Below are positions 45,301 to 54,046 of a stretch of DNA of 64,000 nt, one piece after another (the stretch's first letter is position 1; every line of letters begins with the position of its first letter). Below the pieces are notes generated by a model. The model did no database searches. It was given only the letters and a program-made list of their open reading frames with translations, and was not told where the DNA came from. This DNA is from Flavobacteriaceae bacterium (GTDB lineage: Bacteria; Bacteroidota; Bacteroidia; Flavobacteriales; Flavobacteriaceae). The translations under genes and the position numbers were made by a program. The stretch spans positions 124,001-188,000 of the forward strand of contig JALWTD010000017.1 in the NCBI GenBank assembly GCA_027082925.1. The letters run 5' to 3'.

Positions 45301-45729
45301 TTGGGGATTGGTGATTACGAATTTGCTATTGACGACCGGTTTGGCCCTTATCAAGATGAACCCTTCTTTGACAACGTAGCTCCTGGAATACACACTATAT
45401 TTATTCGTGATAAAAACGATTGTGGTATTGCTCTAATTGACGTATCGGTGATTGGATTCCCTAGATATTTTACCCCGAACGGCGATGGAGTGAATGATAC
45501 CTGGAAAATTCTTGGTGTGAACGAATCTTTTTATGCTAGCTCAAATATTTATATATTTGACAGGTTTGGTAAACTCATTGCTAAAATTGATCCAAGAGGA
45601 AATGGATGGAACGGTATCTTTAACGGTAAATTCCTACCCGCTTCTGATTATTGGTTCTCTGTTGAACTTATTGATAACAACGGAAATATTAGAACTAGAA
45701 AAGGACATTTTAGCTTAATTAGAAGGTAA
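42367..45729 (+). CDS. T9SS type B sorting-domain protein with Ig-like and repeated domains
   Basis: The protein, 1120 residues from ATG 42367, is exported and then secreted. A signal peptide (KKIVILISLFCIGFQSYAQ) is followed by a beta-propeller-like region (about 20-380) with FWYFGYGAGIDFNTGAP and GNLLFYSDGTNVWDKNGN. An Ig-like domain (about 400-480) is followed by four repeats beginning with CDDDNDGFFSFDLN-type acidic motifs, probably calcium binding, and an Ig-like segment near 880-960. It ends with the gliding-motility-associated/T9SS type B domain: FPRYFTPNGDGVNDTW ... FDRFGKLIAKI ... GHFSLIRR. Its paralogue follows 90 bp downstream. It probably acts at the cell surface, in adhesion or degradation. 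Confidence 0.92.
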   Translation: MKKIVILISLFCIGFQSYAQGEANFWYFGYGAGIDFNTGAPVSISGNLNTIEGCSSFSDSNGNLLFYSDGTNVWDKNGNVMTNGQNMLGNPSSSQSAIIVPNPSNANLFYIFTVGANEYDNTGNIVNPTQGLQAYTVDMTANGGLGDVVGVPIDLSIGRNQEWTEKVTAVKGADCNTFWIISLVKDTFVAYKIDTNGLNTTPVLSTVNYTANDPRGYLKVSPDGTKLACATYNNNSGNLLLYSFDDTTGTVANDALSLISNSNIDGSVYGVEFSPQSTRLYCSTFDGANNRIFQFDLQSADIISSKTLINSQIGFRGALQLAPDGKIYAVVPIDYFNGTSFLDAINAPNELGAACNYQVDALDLGANVAMQGLPPFIASILLPIEITDGNSNQNLNQTTAKRCAGENYQLVAQNIQGNPTYNWTFNGVTISTTANLSLPNLSSTDAGTYYLEVQTIDNCGVSIIYQGEVTLEVYTPPTSTQPTDILQCDDDNDGFFSFDLNALKDAEILNGQSPTEFEVHYFTNQADADANTNPIANPYTNASAYSSDVIVARIQNSLNSTCYQTQSFTIQVFESPTPAVNIPNLTTCDSNAVGTDTDGFEAFDLTVKQTEILNGQNPTDFTVTYFTDSNLTNQIANPTSFVNTNVNSQTIYVSVVNNANNTCEASTSFIIEVLPLPTINASFLFKQCDEDGNPDGFTDFNLDEANTYITLGDNTLTVTYFLSFNDADTNTNPINPAPYSNATQATVFARVENTVGCHRVAQVDLLVSATSFPPNYLKTLTQCDDDDTIDGLHLFDLAQTTAEIIALFPSGQNLAVSFYRNLADAQLEVNQIPTNTPYMSETPFSQTIYVRVESNDNGECFGLGPYLQLVVNPRPEFELDPTAIYCQNLPPATIAIFNPLGNYTYQWTFQDGTVVSNRPEVRIDREGVYTVIATSQFGCESFPHSITITPSIIATVTYDDITVVDDSENNSITIATNSLGIGDYEFAIDDRFGPYQDEPFFDNVAPGIHTIFIRDKNDCGIALIDVSVIGFPRYFTPNGDGVNDTWKILGVNESFYASSNIYIFDRFGKLIAKIDPRGNGWNGIFNGKFLPASDYWFSVELIDNNGNIRTRKGHFSLIRR

Positions 45730-45816
45730 TAAACCCTTAAAACCTTATTTTTTTACTTATAAATAACTAATAATAAGATATTTAGCTTATCTTTAACATT
45801 GTAATTTCATTTTACA

Positions 45817-48537
45817 ATGAAAAAAGTAGTGTTTTTGTTGTTAGTAATATTCCCCTCAATATCATTTTCGCAAAAGGAAACTGCAATATGGTACTTTGGT
45901 CAATACGCCGGATTAGACTTTAATTCAGGAGCCCCCGTGGTAATAACCGATGGTCAATTAAACACCTACGAAGGCTGTGCCACGATAAGTGATTCTCAGG
46001 GAAATTTATTATTTTATACCGATGGTGTAACTGTATGGGATAAAAACCATAACATTATGCCTAACGGTACCGGCTTGCGTGGGAATGCCTCCAGTACGCA
46101 ATCGGCTATCATTGTCCCAAAACCAAATAATTTAAATCAGTATTATATTTTTACGGTAGATGAACGAAATTCATTTTCGGCTTTATCAACTGACGGAATA
46201 CGTTATACCACGGTAGATTTGAGTTTAAATGGAGGAACCGGAGATGTGGTAGCTTCAGAAAAAAATCTAGTTCTTGTTTCACGAGCTTATGAAAAAATAA
46301 CAGCTGTAAAACATGCCGATAACAATTCTTTTTGGGTAATATCTTTTATTCAAGATCAATTTTTAGCTTGGCGAATTGATGCTACCGGAGTAAATACAAC
46401 TCCTGTAGTCTCAAATGTAACAATGGCTGATGATTCAAGAGGGTATCTCAAAATATCTACCGATAGCAAAAAAATTGCTTGTGCTAATTTTGGAAATACA
46501 CACAGTATGATGATTTATGATTTTGACAATGCTACCGGAATTGTGAGCAATGAAATTCAGCTTACACTTGACGAGGCTGATGACATTCCGTACGGTGTTG
46601 AATTTTCTACACAAAACAAAAAATTATATGTAACAACCAGTAAACTTAGTGGGAATACACATATTCCTCCAAGTAAATTACTACAATTCGATTTGTTGAG
46701 TCCTAATATTTCAAACTCAAGGGTATTACTGCACACTTCTACGGTAAATACACGAGGTGCCTTGCAATTAGCACTAGATGGAAAAATTTACAGAGCACTT
46801 TCTATATCGGGAAATGTACAAGCAGGAACACCTTATTTAGGTGTTATTAATAATCCTGAAGCTGATGGAGCTGCCTGTAATTACGTTCATGATGCTATAG
46901 ATGTAAGCAACGGTGATCCTAACAGAAAAGTGGTGGAAGGACTTCCGCCTTTTATGCAATCTTACTTCCTTACATCAATATCTGCAAACGATGTGTGTTT
47001 TGGTGATGCTACCCAATTTACGTTAAATTCTACAGTAACTCCTGATAGCATTACTTGGGATTTTGGAGATCCTTCAACAGGAACAAATAATACCTCAACA
47101 CTCATAAATCCAACTCATATATTCTCGTCTTCCGGAGTTTTTACGATAACAGCTACTGTTGTTGTAGGTATTCAAACTTCTGTATTAACCATAGACGTTA
47201 CTATCTATGATTTACCGGTAATTAATTCACCTATTACATTAACACAATGTGATGATGATATTGATGGTATTGCTAATTTTAATTTAGAAGAAGCAAACGC
47301 CCAACTATCATCAGAAGTACCAGCGCCTACAATTACCTATTTTTTAACCGAAAATGAAGCAATTAATAATACAAACCCAATAACCAATACTACTGCATTC
47401 TCTAACAGTACATCTTCTACAGTTTGGGCAAGAGTAGAAAATACTCTAGGTTGTTTTGACACTGCACAGGTAAATTTAGAAGTTATCTCAACAAATATTC
47501 CCAGCGATTTAATGCTTATTTTTAATGAATGTGATGATTTAATTGATAATGATGATACCAACGGAATTACAACCTTCGACTTTAGTGGTGCTACCAATCA
47601 AATTTTAGAAGCATTACTTCCTGAGCAAAATTTAATTGTAACCTATTATCAAAATACTGCAGATGCATTGGCAGAACAAAACAGCATAACGCCAAACAAC
47701 TACAGAAATACCTCCTCTCCATATTCACAAGATATTATTGTTAGAGTAGATGATGCCGATAATGGATGTTTTGGATTAGGACACCATATAACACTTAACG
47801 TAAATAAGGTCCCTTCTTTTGATTTAGCTACCAGTACAACTTTGTGTTTAAACACTTTAAACGCTACTATTTCTATTGAAAATCCGGCAGATACATATCA
47901 ATATGTTTGGCGAGACGATGCCGGTAACCTAATTAGTAATCTTGAAGAAGTACAAGTTACAAGTGAAGGAATTTATACCGTAACTGCCACAGATACAAAT
48001 GGAAATTATTGCGAAAAAACCAAGTCAATTGAAGTTTTTGCCTCGCCGGTAACTCCTCTTTTAAATTTTGACATAAACAATATCCAAATTATTGATAACT
48101 CAACACAAAATACTATTACAGTAGTAACTAGCACGCTTCCTAACAGCACGTATGAATTTGCTATTGATGATGAACCTTTTCAAACAAATAATGTGTTTGA
48201 AGACGTTAGCCCCGGAATTCATATTATCAGAATTAGAGATATTGAAAATTGTAGCGAAGCTTCTGTAGAAGTTGGTGTTATTTACATTCCAAACTTTTTT
48301 ACTCCAAATGAAGATGGATATAACGATACTTGGCATGTTATAGGAGTAGATTTTTACCCAAATGCATCAATTTATATTTTTGATAGATTTGGAAAACTCA
48401 TTGCTATTCTAGATCCTTTAGGTCCGGGATGGAACGGTATGTACAAAGGAAATCCTCTTCCTTCCACAGATTACTGGTACAAAGTTGAGCTTGAAGGCAG
48501 CAGGGTTCTCAAAGGACATTTTAGCCTTATTAGATAA
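45817..48537 (+). CDS. T9SS type B sorting-domain protein with PKD and repeated domains
   Basis: The 906-residue protein is a shorter paralogue of its upstream neighbour. It has a signal peptide ending FSQ (about 19), the same propeller-like N-terminal region (IWYFGQYAGLDFNSGAP, GNLLFYTDGVTVWDKNH), a PKD domain (SITWDFGDPSTGTNN near 415), two acidic CDDDIDGIANFNL-type repeats, an Ig-like segment and the T9SS type B ending IPNFFTPNEDGYNDTW ... GHFSLIR. The order suggests tandem duplication with later loss or gain of repeats. The two may form an operon; no strong promoter box or terminator was seen between them. Confidence 0.92.
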   Translation: MKKVVFLLLVIFPSISFSQKETAIWYFGQYAGLDFNSGAPVVITDGQLNTYEGCATISDSQGNLLFYTDGVTVWDKNHNIMPNGTGLRGNASSTQSAIIVPKPNNLNQYYIFTVDERNSFSALSTDGIRYTTVDLSLNGGTGDVVASEKNLVLVSRAYEKITAVKHADNNSFWVISFIQDQFLAWRIDATGVNTTPVVSNVTMADDSRGYLKISTDSKKIACANFGNTHSMMIYDFDNATGIVSNEIQLTLDEADDIPYGVEFSTQNKKLYVTTSKLSGNTHIPPSKLLQFDLLSPNISNSRVLLHTSTVNTRGALQLALDGKIYRALSISGNVQAGTPYLGVINNPEADGAACNYVHDAIDVSNGDPNRKVVEGLPPFMQSYFLTSISANDVCFGDATQFTLNSTVTPDSITWDFGDPSTGTNNTSTLINPTHIFSSSGVFTITATVVVGIQTSVLTIDVTIYDLPVINSPITLTQCDDDIDGIANFNLEEANAQLSSEVPAPTITYFLTENEAINNTNPITNTTAFSNSTSSTVWARVENTLGCFDTAQVNLEVISTNIPSDLMLIFNECDDLIDNDDTNGITTFDFSGATNQILEALLPEQNLIVTYYQNTADALAEQNSITPNNYRNTSSPYSQDIIVRVDDADNGCFGLGHHITLNVNKVPSFDLATSTTLCLNTLNATISIENPADTYQYVWRDDAGNLISNLEEVQVTSEGIYTVTATDTNGNYCEKTKSIEVFASPVTPLLNFDINNIQIIDNSTQNTITVVTSTLPNSTYEFAIDDEPFQTNNVFEDVSPGIHIIRIRDIENCSEASVEVGVIYIPNFFTPNEDGYNDTWHVIGVDFYPNASIYIFDRFGKLIAILDPLGPGWNGMYKGNPLPSTDYWYKVELEGSRVLKGHFSLIR

Positions 48538-48587
48538 GCTTTTGCGTCATAAATAATTCTTAACCCTTAAATCAGAACTTTTTGTTT

Positions 48588-48595
48588 TACTTTTG
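48588..48595 (+). promoter_or_regulatory. -7 box of uvrB, immediately before the start codon
   Basis: TACTTTTG matches TAnnTTTG exactly and ends 4 bp before the ATG at 48600. The predicted transcript start therefore falls at or next to the start codon, pointing to a leaderless or almost leaderless mRNA. Confidence 0.55.
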
Positions 48596-48599
48596 CTGA

Positions 48600-50588
48600 A
48601 TGAAATTCAACTTGGTATCAAAATTTAAGCCTACCGGAGATCAACCCGAAGCAATTGAACAACTTGCTAACGGTATTTTTAATAATGAAAAGCACCAAAC
48701 ACTACTTGGTGTTACCGGATCAGGGAAAACTTTTACAATTGCCAATTTGATTGAAAAAGTAGAAAAGCCTACCCTAGTTTTAGCACACAACAAAACACTG
48801 GCAGCACAATTATATTCAGAGTTTAAGCAATTTTTCCCTAATAATGCTGTAGAATACTTTGTATCGTACTACGATTATTACCAGCCTGAAGCCTATTTAC
48901 CGGTTACAGGAACATATATTGAAAAAGATTTATCTATTAATGAAGATATTGAAAAACTTAGAATAAGTGCTTCATCAGCACTTCTTTCAGGAAGAAGAGA
49001 CGTAATAGTAGTTGCCTCTGTATCTTGTTTATACGGAATAGGAAATCCGGTTGAGTTTAAAAAAAATGTAATCACAATAGAGGTAAATCAACAAATTTCC
49101 CGCACAAAATTTTTACACCTATTGGTTTCAAGTCTTTATTCTAGAACCGAAACCGATATTAAAAGTGGAACTTTTAAAGTAAAAGGAGATCTTATAACTG
49201 TTTTTCCTTCGTATGGAGAACATGCATACCGAATTCACTTTTTTGGAGATGAAATTGAAGAAATTGAAAGTTTTGATTTAACCAATAACAACGTTGTTGA
49301 AAAATTTGAGCAACTTACCATTTATCCGGCAAATTTATTTGTTACATCTGCTGACGTACTTCAAAATGCCATTCACAAAATACAGGAAGATTTAGTAAAG
49401 CAATACAACTACTTTAAAGAAATTGGAAAACATTTAGAAGCTAAACGCCTAAAAGAACGGACAGAGTTTGACTTAGAAATGATTCGCGAATTAGGCTACT
49501 GCAGTGGTATTGAAAACTACTCTCGTTACTTAGATGGTCGTGAACCCGGCACACGCCCATTTTGTTTGCTAGATTATTTTCCCGATGATTATTTAATGGT
49601 TATTGATGAAAGCCATGTTACTATTCCTCAAGTACACGCCATGTATGGGGGAGACAGATCTAGAAAAGAAAATCTTGTAGCATACGGCTTTAGATTACCT
49701 GCTGCTATGGATAACCGACCTTTAAAATTTGAAGAATTTGAGCAAATTCAGAATCAGGTAATATATGTAAGTGCAACTCCGGCAGATTATGAATTACAAA
49801 AAACAGAAGGTGTTTTTGTGGAACAAGTAATTCGTCCCACCGGTTTATTAGATCCGGAAATTGAAGTAAGACCTAGTTTAAATCAAATTGATGATTTAAT
49901 TGAAGAAATTCAGTTACGGGTAGAAAAAGATGAACGCGTTTTGGTAACAACGCTTACCAAGCGAATGGCTGAAGAGCTCACCAAATACCTAAGTAGAATT
50001 CAAATAAGATGTAGATATATACACTCTGATGTAGATACGTTGGAACGCGTTGAAATTATGAACGATTTACGTAAAGGTTTGTTTGACGTTTTGATTGGTG
50101 TGAATTTACTTCGGGAAGGTTTGGATTTACCTGAAGTTTCATTAGTTGCCATTTTAGATGCCGATAAGGAAGGTTTTTTACGCTCACACCGTTCATTAAC
50201 TCAAACTATTGGGAGAGCCGCAAGAAATGTAAACGGATTGGCTATCATGTATGCTGATAAAATTACTAAAAGTATGCAGCTTACTATAGATGAAACAAAT
50301 AGAAGACGTCAAAAACAAATTGAGTACAATACAGCTCACAATATAACGCCTACACAAATTAAAAAAAGTATTGAAAACACACTTACCAACAATACTGTAA
50401 ACTCTTATAAGTATAATAGTGAAACCTCTCTAGCTGCTGAAAAAGATATAGCATACCTTTCTAAATCGGAAATAACACAAAAAATTAAGGAAAAGAGAAA
50501 AGAAATGGAAGCTGCGGCCAAATTACTTGATTTTATGGAGGCAGCAAGACTTAGAGATGAAATAAAAGCCTTAAAAGAAAAAATATAA
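48600..50588 (+). CDS. uvrB: Excinuclease ABC subunit UvrB
   Basis: The 662-residue helicase-like protein loads damage onto UvrC in nucleotide excision repair. Walker A is GVTGSGKTFTIAN, the damage-probing beta-hairpin is YYDYYQPEAYLPVTGTYIEK, DESHVTIPQ is the DEAD-like motif and the helicase C domain has QTIGRAARNVNG. A UVR domain closes the protein (AAAKLLDFMEAARLRDEI). The length is normal. The N terminus MKFNLVSKFKPTGDQPEAI confirms the start. uvrA and uvrC are not in the window. Confidence 0.98.
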   Translation: MKFNLVSKFKPTGDQPEAIEQLANGIFNNEKHQTLLGVTGSGKTFTIANLIEKVEKPTLVLAHNKTLAAQLYSEFKQFFPNNAVEYFVSYYDYYQPEAYLPVTGTYIEKDLSINEDIEKLRISASSALLSGRRDVIVVASVSCLYGIGNPVEFKKNVITIEVNQQISRTKFLHLLVSSLYSRTETDIKSGTFKVKGDLITVFPSYGEHAYRIHFFGDEIEEIESFDLTNNNVVEKFEQLTIYPANLFVTSADVLQNAIHKIQEDLVKQYNYFKEIGKHLEAKRLKERTEFDLEMIRELGYCSGIENYSRYLDGREPGTRPFCLLDYFPDDYLMVIDESHVTIPQVHAMYGGDRSRKENLVAYGFRLPAAMDNRPLKFEEFEQIQNQVIYVSATPADYELQKTEGVFVEQVIRPTGLLDPEIEVRPSLNQIDDLIEEIQLRVEKDERVLVTTLTKRMAEELTKYLSRIQIRCRYIHSDVDTLERVEIMNDLRKGLFDVLIGVNLLREGLDLPEVSLVAILDADKEGFLRSHRSLTQTIGRAARNVNGLAIMYADKITKSMQLTIDETNRRRQKQIEYNTAHNITPTQIKKSIENTLTNNTVNSYKYNSETSLAAEKDIAYLSKSEITQKIKEKRKEMEAAAKLLDFMEAARLRDEIKALKEKI

Positions 50589-50618
50589 AGCAATACCTTT
50601 TTTAAAAAAGGTATTGCT
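50589..50618. terminator. Bidirectional hairpin between uvrB and the aldolase gene
   Basis: AGCAATACCTTTTTT pairs perfectly with AAAAAAGGTATTGCT. It lies between two convergent genes; the T runs are within the stem rather than after it, so efficiency is uncertain. Confidence 0.6.
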
Positions 50619-50626
50619 TAAAAAAA

Positions 50627-51280
50627 TTAATTTCCTTTTTTATAATCTTCTAAAAATTTAGCCAAACCAATATCTGTCAACGGGTGTTTTAATAATCCCA
50701 TAATTGAAGACAATGGACCTGTCATTACATCAGAACCTAATTTAGCACAATCTATTACGTGCATTGTATGACGAATAGATGCTGCCAAAATTTGAGTTTC
50801 GAACTGGTAATTATCGTAAATATGTCTTATTTCAGAAATAAGGTGAAGTCCATCTGTAGATATATCGTCTAAACGTCCTAAAAACGGAGAAACATATGTA
50901 GCACCTGCTTTTGCCGCTAACAATGCTTGTCCTGCCGAAAAAACCAAAGTTACATTTGTTTTAATGCCTTTGTCAGAAAAGTATTTACAAGCCTTAACTC
51001 CATCAGCAATCATCGGTAATTTTACTACAATTTGAGGATGCAATGCAGCAAGTTCTTCTCCTTCTTTTATCATTCCTTCTAAATCCGTAGCTATTACCTC
51101 TGCACTTACATCACCTTCAACAATATTACAAATAGCAACATAATGCTTTAAAATATTATCTTTTCCTGTAATTCCTTCTTTTGCCATTAAAGACGGATTG
51201 GTGGTTACACCGTCTAAAATACCTAATGCTTGTGCTTCTTTAATTTGATCTAAGTTTGCAGTGTCTATAAAAAACTTCAT
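50627..51280 (-). CDS. fsa: Transaldolase/fructose-6-phosphate aldolase-like protein
   Basis: The 217-residue protein starts [20 protein letters not shown] and continues [14 protein letters not shown], the family signature of small transaldolases (TalC/Fsa). The Schiff-base lysine is in [11 protein letters not shown]. It converts sugar phosphates in the pentose phosphate pathway. The start is placed at 51280: a TAnnTTTG box on the minus strand at 51308-51315 overlaps the alternative codon at 51310. Whether the enzyme is a true transaldolase or an aldolase cannot be read from sequence. Confidence 0.92.
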   Translation of the reverse strand: MKFFIDTANLDQIKEAQALGILDGVTTNPSLMAKEGITGKDNILKHYVAICNIVEGDVSAEVIATDLEGMIKEGEELAALHPQIVVKLPMIADGVKACKYFSDKGIKTNVTLVFSAGQALLAAKAGATYVSPFLGRLDDISTDGLHLISEIRHIYDNYQFETQILAASIRHTMHVIDCAKLGSDVMTGPLSSIMGLLKHPLTDIGLAKFLEDYKKGN

Positions 51281-51307
51281 TATGTGTAAATTATAATTTG
51301 TATTTGG

Positions 51308-51315
51308 CAAAAGTA
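51308..51315 (-). promoter_or_regulatory. -7 box of the aldolase gene
   Basis: On the minus strand this is TACTTTTG, an exact TAnnTTTG match 28 bp upstream of the ATG at 51280. It decides the start codon. Confidence 0.55.
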
Positions 51316-51324
51316 ATTAAATGA

Positions 51325-52128
51325 TTACAATTTATAGTGATTCATCAATAACTTTTCATAAACTTTATCCGGAAGTATTTTTTTGAGAACGATTGAAAAT
51401 TTTTGTATAAAATCTCCTACTCTATAATGTACTTTTGGATTTGATGTGTTTATAATTTTATAGATAGCCTTTGCCATTTGTATTGGGTTACTTCCTTCGT
51501 CTACATGGGCATTCATTAAGTCTAAATTATCTTGATATACCGTTTTATAAGGCGAATTTTCAAAAACAGGAGTATGATATCTTCCTGAAGCTATATTGGT
51601 GGCAAAATCGCCCGGAGCAACACTTGTAACACATATTCCAAATGCCTTTACCTCCATTCGAATTGCCTCGGTTACAATCTCCAATGCTCCTTTAGTGGCT
51701 GAGTAAATTCCTCTAAATGGCAACCCCATATAACCTGCAATAGACGTAATATTAATAATAAGTCCACTTTTTTGTTTACGCATTTGAGGTAACACTGCTT
51801 TCATAACATCTACTGCTCCAAAAAAATTAGTTTCAAATACCTTACGCATTTCATCGGTTGGTGTATCTTCTATAGGACCCGTAATACCCATTCCCGCATT
51901 GTTTACCAATACATCTATTTTACCTTCTTTAGCTATTATGTATTCTATGGCACTTTCAATAGATGCTCGTTGAGTTACATCCAATGCAATTAAATTAAAA
52001 GGGTGATTTGGTATGTTAGAAGGGTTTCTACTTGTACCATAAACAATAAACCCTTTGGATACTAAAAATTCTCCAACAGATTTTCCTATTCCTGAAGAAC
52101 CTCCTGTGATTAAAACTACTTTACTCAT
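51325..52128 (-). CDS. SDR family oxidoreductase
   Basis: The 267-residue short-chain dehydrogenase has the NAD(P) site TGGSSGIGKSVGEFL at 8-22, the NNAG motif (VLVNNAGMG), and the catalytic Ser/Tyr/Lys in NITSIAGYMG and YSATKGALE. Its C terminus, about 190-267, is family specific. Substrate unknown; it may act on lipids or steroids like related enzymes. It is upstream of the aldolase gene, which has its own promoter. Confidence 0.9.
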   Translation of the reverse strand: MSKVVLITGGSSGIGKSVGEFLVSKGFIVYGTSRNPSNIPNHPFNLIALDVTQRASIESAIEYIIAKEGKIDVLVNNAGMGITGPIEDTPTDEMRKVFETNFFGAVDVMKAVLPQMRKQKSGLIINITSIAGYMGLPFRGIYSATKGALEIVTEAIRMEVKAFGICVTSVAPGDFATNIASGRYHTPVFENSPYKTVYQDNLDLMNAHVDEGSNPIQMAKAIYKIINTSNPKVHYRVGDFIQKFSIVLKKILPDKVYEKLLMNHYKL

Positions 52129-52160
52129 ATTACGGTAAAATTAAACTAATTTAATTACAA

Positions 52161-52186
52161 TTAAAAAATCCTGCTAAATGCAGGAC
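52161..52186 (-). terminator. Terminator downstream of the SRP RNA gene
   Basis: On the minus strand TCCTGC and GCAGGA form a stem around ATTTA, followed by TTTTTT. It lies 3' of the SRP RNA and before the SDR gene. Confidence 0.7.
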
Positions 52187-52208
52187 GAAATAGTGTTATA
52201 CAAAAAAA

Positions 52209-52302
52209 GGCAAGCTACCTACATCACACCGCTACAACCTAATACCTTTGCTGCGTTCCCGCCCTGGAGGATTCAAAGGGAGCTGGTTGTGTAGGACTTG
52301 CC
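52209..52302 (-). ncRNA. ffs: Signal recognition particle RNA, small bacterial (4.5S) type
   Basis: The minus strand begins GGCAAGTCCTACACAACCAG and ends GTAGGTAGCTTGCC; the ends pair over the length of the molecule. The apical loop reads CAGGGCGGGAACGCAGCAAAG, the universally conserved Ffh-binding region (GGAA tetraloop-type helix 8 with the AGCA internal loop). A T run follows directly. It works with Ffh and the FtsY receptor (20181-21134). Exact ends are estimated from the pairing. Confidence 0.95.
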
Positions 52303-52448
52303 GGTTGCAAATTTACAATCAATTTTTAGTTTGAGCAATCATTTTTTACAAATTTATTGTAACATTTTTAATAGTTTGTTTACTAACCTATTAGTTAAAA
52401 CAATTCTTATTATTAATAAACACATATTATACTAAACTTCTATTTTAG

Positions 52449-52456
52449 TATATTTG
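52449..52456 (+). promoter_or_regulatory. -7 box of the DUF4199 gene
   Basis: TATATTTG matches TAnnTTTG exactly, 22 bp before the ATG at 52479. Confidence 0.55.
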
Positions 52457-52478
52457 TTAAACTAAACAAACATATCTT

Positions 52479-53015
52479 ATGGAAAATCAAAAAACTTCAT
52501 CAAAAAAAATAATGTTAAACTATGGATTAATTCTTGGATTCGCAGGAATATTTATAAATGTTGCCGTATTTGCAATGGGGCAAACATATAACCCACATTG
52601 GGCTGTTGGAGTAATAGGAATTATTGTTACCATAGCAATTATTGTACTAGGTATTAAAAAAGTAAAAGAACAAAATGAAGGATTTTTAACTTTAGGGGAA
52701 GCTTTAAAAACAGGATTAGGAATTGCGCTTATTAGTGGTCTTATTGGTACTGTTTATACGTTAATTTTCACAAATTTTATTGAACCTGAATACTATACTA
52801 GACTTCTTGAAATTCAACAACAAAAAATTCTGGAAACATATCCTAATTTTACAGATGAACAACTAGAGACTTCTATGGAAATGACAAAAAAAATGACTGG
52901 TCCTGTAATTACATCAGCAGTAGCAATAATAGGTAGTCTATTTATCGGATTTATTATTTCTTTAATAGGAGGTCTTATTATGAAGAAAAGCAATGAAGAA
53001 ATAACTAGCATTTAA
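52479..53015 (+). CDS. DUF4199 family membrane protein
   Basis: The 178-residue integral membrane protein has four hydrophobic segments (about 14-31, 42-58, 76-99, 145-168) with the conserved GFLTLGEALKTGLGIALISGLI region and a cytosolic-looking loop at 105-140. It is a DUF4199 family member, frequent in Bacteroidota, often next to glycosyltransferases. The next gene, a GT2 enzyme, begins 16 bp later and is probably co-transcribed. The function is not known. Confidence 0.85.
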   Translation: MENQKTSSKKIMLNYGLILGFAGIFINVAVFAMGQTYNPHWAVGVIGIIVTIAIIVLGIKKVKEQNEGFLTLGEALKTGLGIALISGLIGTVYTLIFTNFIEPEYYTRLLEIQQQKILETYPNFTDEQLETSMEMTKKMTGPVITSAVAIIGSLFIGFIISLIGGLIMKKSNEEITSI

Positions 53016-53031
53016 AAACGAATAAACACAT

Positions 53032-53979
53032 ATGGATATATCAGTAGTTATTCCACTACTTAACGAAGAAGAATCTTTACAAGAATTATACGATTGGATT
53101 GCACGAGTTATGCAATCCAATCGTTATTCATACGAAATCGTATTTGTTGATGATGGAAGTACCGACAACTCTTGGAAAATTATTGAAGCGCTCTCTCAAA
53201 AAGATCCAAATGTAAAGGGTATTAAATTTCAACAAAACTTTGGTAAATCACAGGCTTTAAACGCTGCTTTTAAAAAAGTAAAAGGAGATGTTGTAATTAC
53301 TATGGATGCCGATTTACAAGATAGCCCTGATGAAATTCCGGAGCTGTTCAATCTTATTAAAGAAAAGGATTTTGACTTAATTTCAGGGTGGAAAAAGAAA
53401 CGATACGACTCTAAAATTCGGAAAAATATCCCTTCTAAATTATTTAATGCCGTTGCTCGAAAATCTTCAGGCCTAAAACTTCACGATTTTAATTGCGGCC
53501 TAAAAGCCTATAAAAATGAAGTGGTAAAAAACATTGATGTAAATGGTGAAATGCATCGGTATATTCCGGTACTTGCTAAAAATGCCGGATTTACTAAAAT
53601 TGATGAAAAAGTAGTAGCACACCAAGCTAGAAAATACGGTGTTACAAAATTTGGTATGGAACGGTTTATCAATGGTTTTTTAGATTTAATAACCCTTTGG
53701 TTTTTATCTAAATTTGGAAAAAGACCCATGCATTTGTTTGGACTTATAGGAACACTCATGTTTATTGTTGGTTTTTCATTTGCACTTTACTTAGGTATTG
53801 ATAAGTTGTTTTTTAACCCTTCAGGAAGATTAATTACCGAACGACCACAATTTTACATCGCACTTGTTACCATGATTATTGGTACTCAGTTTTTTTTAGC
53901 AGGTTTCTTAGGAGAACTTATTTTACGCTCTAAATCCGACACAAAACGCTACTCAATCGCCAAAAAAATAAATTTGTAA
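53032..53979 (+). CDS. Membrane-anchored GT2 glycosyltransferase (dolichol-phosphate-mannose-synthase type)
   Basis: The 315-residue protein has a GT2 domain with VVIPLLNEEESLQ, FVDDGSTDNSW, the DxD-type motif MDADLQDSPDEI and NCGLKAYKNEV. Two C-terminal transmembrane helices (about 235-258 and 275-298) match the polyisoprenyl-phosphate glycosyltransferases that make lipid-linked sugar donors. It follows the DUF4199 gene and may share its transcript. The sugar and lipid are unknown. Confidence 0.9.
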   Translation: MDISVVIPLLNEEESLQELYDWIARVMQSNRYSYEIVFVDDGSTDNSWKIIEALSQKDPNVKGIKFQQNFGKSQALNAAFKKVKGDVVITMDADLQDSPDEIPELFNLIKEKDFDLISGWKKKRYDSKIRKNIPSKLFNAVARKSSGLKLHDFNCGLKAYKNEVVKNIDVNGEMHRYIPVLAKNAGFTKIDEKVVAHQARKYGVTKFGMERFINGFLDLITLWFLSKFGKRPMHLFGLIGTLMFIVGFSFALYLGIDKLFFNPSGRLITERPQFYIALVTMIIGTQFFLAGFLGELILRSKSDTKRYSIAKKINL

Positions 53980-54016
53980 TTCTTAAAAAACTACCTTAAA
54001 AAAACGACAATAGTAG

Positions 54017-54024
54017 TATATTTG
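54017..54024 (+). promoter_or_regulatory. -7 box of the phosphosugar mutase gene
   Basis: TATATTTG matches TAnnTTTG exactly, 22 bp before the ATG at 54047. Confidence 0.55.
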
Positions 54025-54046
54025 TAGTTTCTAATTTTGACAGATT

